Positions 59,340-64,000 of a DNA stretch of 64,000 nt are shown here, piece by piece; the stretch's first letter is position 1; every line of letters starts with the position of its first letter. The stretch covers positions 1 to 64,000 of the forward strand of contig SVEZ01000010.1 in NCBI GenBank assembly GCA_015057115.1, given 5' to 3'. Origin of the DNA: Lachnospiraceae bacterium (GTDB lineage Bacteria > Bacillota > Clostridia > Lachnospirales > Lachnospiraceae). Under the pieces are notes generated by a model. That model was not told the DNA's origin. It ran no database searches and saw nothing but the letters and a program-made list of their open reading frames with translations. The position numbers were made by a program, and so were the translations under genes.

Positions 59340-60569
59340 TTACACCTCAAATGCCCACTTTCCGCTACGGAAGATCGGAACGGTCTTGCCTTCCTGTGTG
59401 ATGGCGTCAATATCCAGTCCCCCATAGCCAATCATAAAATCGTTATGCTCCATAGAATCATTGATTCCCATCTTGCGGCACTCCTTGATGGTCTTTTCCT
59501 GGTATCCGCGAATGGTATTGGTGAATCCTGCACCCAATGCCAGATGGCAGGCTGCATTTTCATCAAAAAGCGTGTTCCAGAACAGCAGGCCCGACTCCGA
59601 AATCGGGGAGTTCACCGGCACCAGTGCACACTCGCCAAGATATGCCGCACCTTTGTCCATGGAGATCATCTGCTCCAAAAGCGCCTGATTCTTCTCTGCG
59701 TGAACCTCAACTGCTTTTCCTTTTTCAAAGCGAACCCAGAAATCTTCAATCAATTCGCCGTTGTAGGAAAGTGGCTTGGTGGCATAAACAATGCCCTCCG
59801 CCTCACCGCACATCGGAGACGTGTAGCACTCCTCGCTTGGAATGTTGGCATCAAAGGGGATGCCACCGATCGTGGTTTCCTCGCCGCCAAGGAACATTCC
59901 TTCCGGAATCATGCCAACGGTCAGATCGGTACCGTTATCGCCCTTGTAATGAAGCTTCGCAATGCCAAGGTTATTCAGGTACTCACAACGGTCGTGCAGA
60001 TTCTTGTTGTGTGCCTCCCAAGCTGCAATTGGATCTTCCATCGCACGGGATGTAAAAAGAATTGCCTCCCAAAGCTTTTCCATTGCCTTTCCTTTCGGAA
60101 GATCCGGGAATACCTTCTTTGCCCAAGCCGCGCCGGGAACCGCCGCGATACACCACTGGTATTTGTTTTCCATTTTATCCCAGTATGGTTTCACGATGGG
60201 CCAGCTCTTCTGATCTGCTTTTGCAATCTTATCCTGATCAACACCCTTAAGTCCGTCGGGATCATCGGATTCGATGTAAATACGACAAGGTTGCGTATCC
60301 ATCCAATGTTTCAGTCGCTCCTTCTTCCATTTTTCAACAGTTCCCAAGGTATCCACGCTCTGGTATTTCACGTCCAGCTTATAAAGTTTCTGGTAATCAA
60401 ACTCTACTATGACCTTTCGCGCTCCTGCCTTGTAGCACTCGTCCACCAGCAACTCAATAAACTTTGGCTGGTCGAAGCCGCAATAGATCAGGACATCCTG
60501 ACCTTTTTGAATATTCACACCCTTACGGGCAATCAATCTAGCATAATTTCTTAAAACTGTCACTTTCAT
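59340..60569 (-). CDS. M29 family aminopeptidase
   Basis: NYARLIARKGVNIQKGQDVLIYCG, EECYTSPMCGEAEGIVYATKPLSYNG, HNDFMIGYGGLDIDA. Confidence 0.93.
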   Translation of the reverse strand: MKVTVLRNYARLIARKGVNIQKGQDVLIYCGFDQPKFIELLVDECYKAGARKVIVEFDYQKLYKLDVKYQSVDTLGTVEKWKKERLKHWMDTQPCRIYIESDDPDGLKGVDQDKIAKADQKSWPIVKPYWDKMENKYQWCIAAVPGAAWAKKVFPDLPKGKAMEKLWEAILFTSRAMEDPIAAWEAHNKNLHDRCEYLNNLGIAKLHYKGDNGTDLTVGMIPEGMFLGGEETTIGGIPFDANIPSEECYTSPMCGEAEGIVYATKPLSYNGELIEDFWVRFEKGKAVEVHAEKNQALLEQMISMDKGAAYLGECALVPVNSPISESGLLFWNTLFDENAACHLALGAGFTNTIRGYQEKTIKECRKMGINDSMEHNDFMIGYGGLDIDAITQEGKTVPIFRSGKWAFEV

Positions 60570-60583
60570 GTTGCTGTCCTCCT

Positions 60584-60897
60584 CTACTTCTTTGTAAACA
60601 CCAATTCTTGCTGCGCCACTGTAAATCCCAGCTTTTTGGCAACTGCAATTCCAATGGCACATCCTGCTCACCAATTCGTGAAAAGTCAATATTCCGAATC
60701 AGCCAATCCAACTCCTGTTCCTCAACTTCAGGAGAGTAAGAAATCACCGGTTCTCCTTCGCAATTCGCAGCAATAACCTTATAAAAATATTTCTTGTTCA
60801 GCGGAATATCCCGATAATGACATTTACAAAGGCGAATTCCTTCGCGCTCTGTCCCGCAGGGAATTCCAAGATACTCCTGATTAAAGTCTTTTAACAT
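60584..60897 (-). pseudogene. Decayed acetyltransferase-like gene (N-terminus fused to out-of-frame C-terminal remnant)
   Basis: N-terminal MLKDFNQEYLGIPCGTEREGIRLCKC...; another frame gives AIGIAVAKKLGFTVAQQELVFTKK* ending at 60584. Confidence 0.65.
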
Positions 60898-60924
60898 AAA
60901 AATTTCTTCACCCACTATTCGATA

Positions 60925-62715
60925 TCAAGCAATTTCCTCAAACTGAGCCATATACAGGCGATAGTATTGTCCCTTTTTTTTCAGAAGTTCCTGTGGACTT
61001 CCGCTTTCCACAATACCGCCGTCATCAATTACAAAAATGCGATCCGCATTCTGAATGGTTGATAATCGATGGGCGATGACAAAACTGGTCCGGCCCTTTA
61101 AAAGCCCCTCAATTCCCCGTTGTACCAACAATTCATTTTTTGTATCAATACTTGACGTTGCCTCATCTAAAATAAGAATCTTCGGTTTGCTGATCATGGT
61201 TCGCGCAAAAGCAATTAACTGCCTCTGTCCCACCGAAAGACCTGCTCCCCGCTCTTTCATCACCGTATCATATCCCTTTTCCAGATTCATAATAAATCCG
61301 TGGGCATTAACCGCCTTGGCTGCCTCCATCACTTCCTCCATGGTTGCATCCGCCTTTCCGTAACGAATATTATCCGCAATGGTTCCGGAAAAAATAAAAT
61401 TCTCCTGGGTCATCACACCCATTTGTTTTCTTAGGCTTTTCAGGGTTACATCCCTTACATCAAAGCCATCCACCAGCACTTTCCCATCCTGAATATCATA
61501 AAACCGGCTTAAAAGATTTACGATGGTGGTTTTCCCTGCACCGGTAGGTCCCACCAGTGCAATTCGCTCTCCGGGTTTCACCGCAAAGCTTACATCCTCC
61601 AAAACCTTTGTTTCTTCTGGCGTTCCCACATCATAGGTAAAGGATACATGCTCGAAGTTTACTGCACCGGTAATCTCCGGCAACTCTTTTGCATCCGGCT
61701 TATCACTGATATCCGCGGGCGTATCCAACACCTCAAAAATGCGCTCTGCGGAAGATAAATTTGTCACCAACTGATTATAAAAGCTGGCAATGTTCATAAC
61801 CGGTTCCCAAAACATGCCGATATACACTCCAAAGGATACCAGGGTTCCAAGGGAAACCCGCTCCATACCGATGAGCTTGGTTCCGCCCCAGTAAAGACAG
61901 ACACAGCTTACACCCCAGCAGGCATTGATAACAAAATCAAACAAATCGGAACGGATTACAGCCTGATTAAAAACCTCTTTATGCTCTTTTACCAATTCCT
62001 CAAAATTATCTTTTGCTTCAGACTCCGCTGCAAAGCTGTGCACCACAGACATACCGGATACATCCTCATGTACGTAGGCGTTTAAGTTGGATGCTTTCTT
62101 CCGAAACTGCTGCCAAAAAGGCATCTGCATCTTAAAAATCATTATACAGCCCAGAAGCATCACCGGCAAGACTGCCAGACACAACAATCCCAAGGTCACA
62201 TCCTTTATTAACATAATCACTGTAACCCCCAGAATGGTAAAAATTCCCGGAATCAATGTTGTGACTGCATTTTGCAACACTCTCTTTAACGAATTTACAT
62301 CACCGATGATACGGGCAATAATTTTTCCCGTTGGTCTTCCGTCAAAAAACGGAAAACTTAAGGTCTGAATATGCTCGTATAAATCCTGTCTTATGGTTAC
62401 CAAAATATGGTTTGACACATAGGACATGGTGTACATGCGGATTTTTAATACAATCACAAATACAATATTGATGGCCAGAGTGAAAAGTCCCAGCCGCATC
62501 AGCCCCGCCTGATCTTTTTTCGGAAGGTACACATCCACTGCTTTTCCAATCAAAAGCGGGTTCACCAGAGAAATGCCTACCGTCACCACCAGGGTAAAAA
62601 GTACCAGCAGGATTCTTGCCTTATATGCCATAAGATAGGCAAAAAGACGCTTCGCCGTCTGTCGCCTGTCTTGATTTTTTAATTCCTCGTCCTGTTTGGT
62701 TGAATTGATTGCCAC
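60925..62715 (-). CDS. ABC exporter half-transporter
   Basis: Walker A GPTGAGKTT, signature GLSVGQRQLIAFART. Confidence 0.95.
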   Translation of the reverse strand: MAINSTKQDEELKNQDRRQTAKRLFAYLMAYKARILLVLFTLVVTVGISLVNPLLIGKAVDVYLPKKDQAGLMRLGLFTLAINIVFVIVLKIRMYTMSYVSNHILVTIRQDLYEHIQTLSFPFFDGRPTGKIIARIIGDVNSLKRVLQNAVTTLIPGIFTILGVTVIMLIKDVTLGLLCLAVLPVMLLGCIMIFKMQMPFWQQFRKKASNLNAYVHEDVSGMSVVHSFAAESEAKDNFEELVKEHKEVFNQAVIRSDLFDFVINACWGVSCVCLYWGGTKLIGMERVSLGTLVSFGVYIGMFWEPVMNIASFYNQLVTNLSSAERIFEVLDTPADISDKPDAKELPEITGAVNFEHVSFTYDVGTPEETKVLEDVSFAVKPGERIALVGPTGAGKTTIVNLLSRFYDIQDGKVLVDGFDVRDVTLKSLRKQMGVMTQENFIFSGTIADNIRYGKADATMEEVMEAAKAVNAHGFIMNLEKGYDTVMKERGAGLSVGQRQLIAFARTMISKPKILILDEATSSIDTKNELLVQRGIEGLLKGRTSFVIAHRLSTIQNADRIFVIDDGGIVESGSPQELLKKKGQYYRLYMAQFEEIA

Positions 62716-62737
62716 AATTCTCCCTCCTTCCTATTCC

Positions 62738-64000
62738 TTAAGCACTTATGCTTTCTTCTCCATACTGGGAACAGTAGGTTTCATAGTACCGTCCCTTTAA
62801 TTTCAAAAGTTCTTCGTGGGTTCCCCTCTCCACAATGCTGCCTTTTTCCAACACGATAATTTCATCTGCATAGCGTACCGCTGAGATTCGGTGTCCCACA
62901 ATAATCTTTGTAATATCCGTAAGCTCCTTTAACTCCTTCTGAATCTCCCGCTCTGTTTCCATATCCAAAGCACTGGTAGCATCATCAAAAATAAGTATCG
63001 GGCATTTCCTAGTTAAAGCTCTTGCAATACTGATTCGCTGCTTTTGTCCACCGGAAAGTCCTACTCCTCGCTCACCGATAACCGTCTCGTAGTTTTTGTC
63101 CATTTCCAGAATGAAATTATGCGCTTTTGCCTGCTTGGCTGCTTTTACAACTTCTCCACGGCTAATATTTTCTTTATCACCCATACGAATATTATCCTTC
63201 ACCGTATCGGAAAAAAGAAAGACTTCCTGCATAACCGGTGCAATACTTCCCCGCACCTGTCGTAACGTCAAATCCCGAACATCCACACCGTCCAATTTCA
63301 CGCTTCCTCCGGTAACATCAAAGAGTCTTCCCATCAACCGGATAACCGAGGATTTGCCGGAACCGGTTTCTCCCATGATTCCCAGGGTCTGTCCGGCTTT
63401 CACCGTGAAGTTCACATCCTTTAATACATCATGGCCTTCTCTTTCGAAGTCCACATGGTCAAAGGTAATTTCTCCTTTTACTTCCGGCAGCACCACCGGA
63501 TCCTCTTTGTTGAAAATTGTCGGTTCCTGATCCATCACCTTATTAATCTTCTTGTAAGAAGCATGAATGGCAGAAATTTCATTTGCCAGTTCACCGATTA
63601 CCTCGCAAGGCCACACAATGTTACGGCTGTATTCCACAAAAGCCACTAAGGTTCCGATGGTCATTTCATCCTTTGCCACCAGAAAACCACCAAGAATTGC
63701 CGTCATGACCGGTAAAATCTTACCCACCAGTTCAAAATAGGGGTAGATTCGAACCAGAATTTTTGTCATTTTCATATTGAGGTCACAGTACTCTGTATTC
63801 TTTTTCCGAAATTTTTCAATCTCGTAATCCTCTCTTACAAAGGCTTTTACAGTACGGACACCGGAAATATTTTCTTCCGCCACAGTGGTCAGTTCCGCGT
63901 TTTTCTCACTGATATCCCCAAAAACCTTATCCAGTTCTCTCTCCATATAGATGGCAAGTATGGCCATAATCAGCATGACGCTAACAGGAAAAATTGTCAG
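62738..64000 (-). CDS. ABC exporter half-transporter, N-terminus beyond window
   Basis: Walker A GETGSGKSS, signature GLSGGQKQRISIARAL; reading frame open to the window edge. Confidence 0.93.
   Translation of the reverse strand: MTIFPVSVMLIMAILAIYMERELDKVFGDISEKNAELTTVAEENISGVRTVKAFVREDYEIEKFRKKNTEYCDLNMKMTKILVRIYPYFELVGKILPVMTAILGGFLVAKDEMTIGTLVAFVEYSRNIVWPCEVIGELANEISAIHASYKKINKVMDQEPTIFNKEDPVVLPEVKGEITFDHVDFEREGHDVLKDVNFTVKAGQTLGIMGETGSGKSSVIRLMGRLFDVTGGSVKLDGVDVRDLTLRQVRGSIAPVMQEVFLFSDTVKDNIRMGDKENISRGEVVKAAKQAKAHNFILEMDKNYETVIGERGVGLSGGQKQRISIARALTRKCPILIFDDATSALDMETEREIQKELKELTDITKIIVGHRISAVRYADEIIVLEKGSIVERGTHEELLKLKGRYYETYCSQYGEESISA

Noticed and set aside
59301-60554. 417-aa plus-strand ORF
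   Set aside because: Fully antisense to the well-supported M29 aminopeptidase; low-complexity mixed composition, no domain, no RBS logic.
62738-64000. Apparent truncation of the last ABC transporter
   Set aside because: Reading frame stays open to the window end, so this is a window-edge effect.

Overview
This is about 64 kb of a low-GC Firmicutes chromosome, probably Lachnospiraceae (inferred from gene content). It is mostly ordinary core genome on the minus strand; the clear exceptions are pyrBI and a DtxR/MntR-family regulator on the plus strand. I see no prophage, transposase, CRISPR array, tRNA or rRNA body. The left edge carries tandem consensus promoters pointing out of the window, probably into an rRNA operon. 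Main modules: cstA/GntR; clpC-radA; pyrBI; ftcD/fchA-DUF1015-serA-serC; CDF transporter; a beta-helix lipoprotein; pepF and heterodimeric ABC exporters; chemoreceptors; feoAAB; a DtxR-type regulator with flavodoxin, HMA protein and an FtsX-type ABC exporter; ornithine cyclodeaminase-like protein; and a mosaic region with GNAT fragments and an M29 aminopeptidase. The most interesting signals are non-coding. (1) A repeated operator GTTAG-N6-CTAAC occurs at least 6 times exactly plus 2 near matches within about 6 kb. It defines a local DtxR/MntR-type regulon and sits inside promoters. (2) A previously unlabelled candidate sRNA (promoter, operator, C-rich seed, terminator) at 44384-44521 has a 13-nt perfect complement to the adjacent vanZ Shine-Dalgarno. 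(3) A Shine-Dalgarno-sequestering hairpin precedes the beta-helix lipoprotein. (4) A 183-bp nested multi-hairpin element lies at 17627-17809. (5) A roughly 370-bp repeat-rich non-coding region lies at 22860-23220. (6) pyrBI has a short terminator-type leader. (7) Micro-ORFs are missed by the ORF track, including one overlapping both neighbours by 4 nt. All functional statements about these are inference from sequence.
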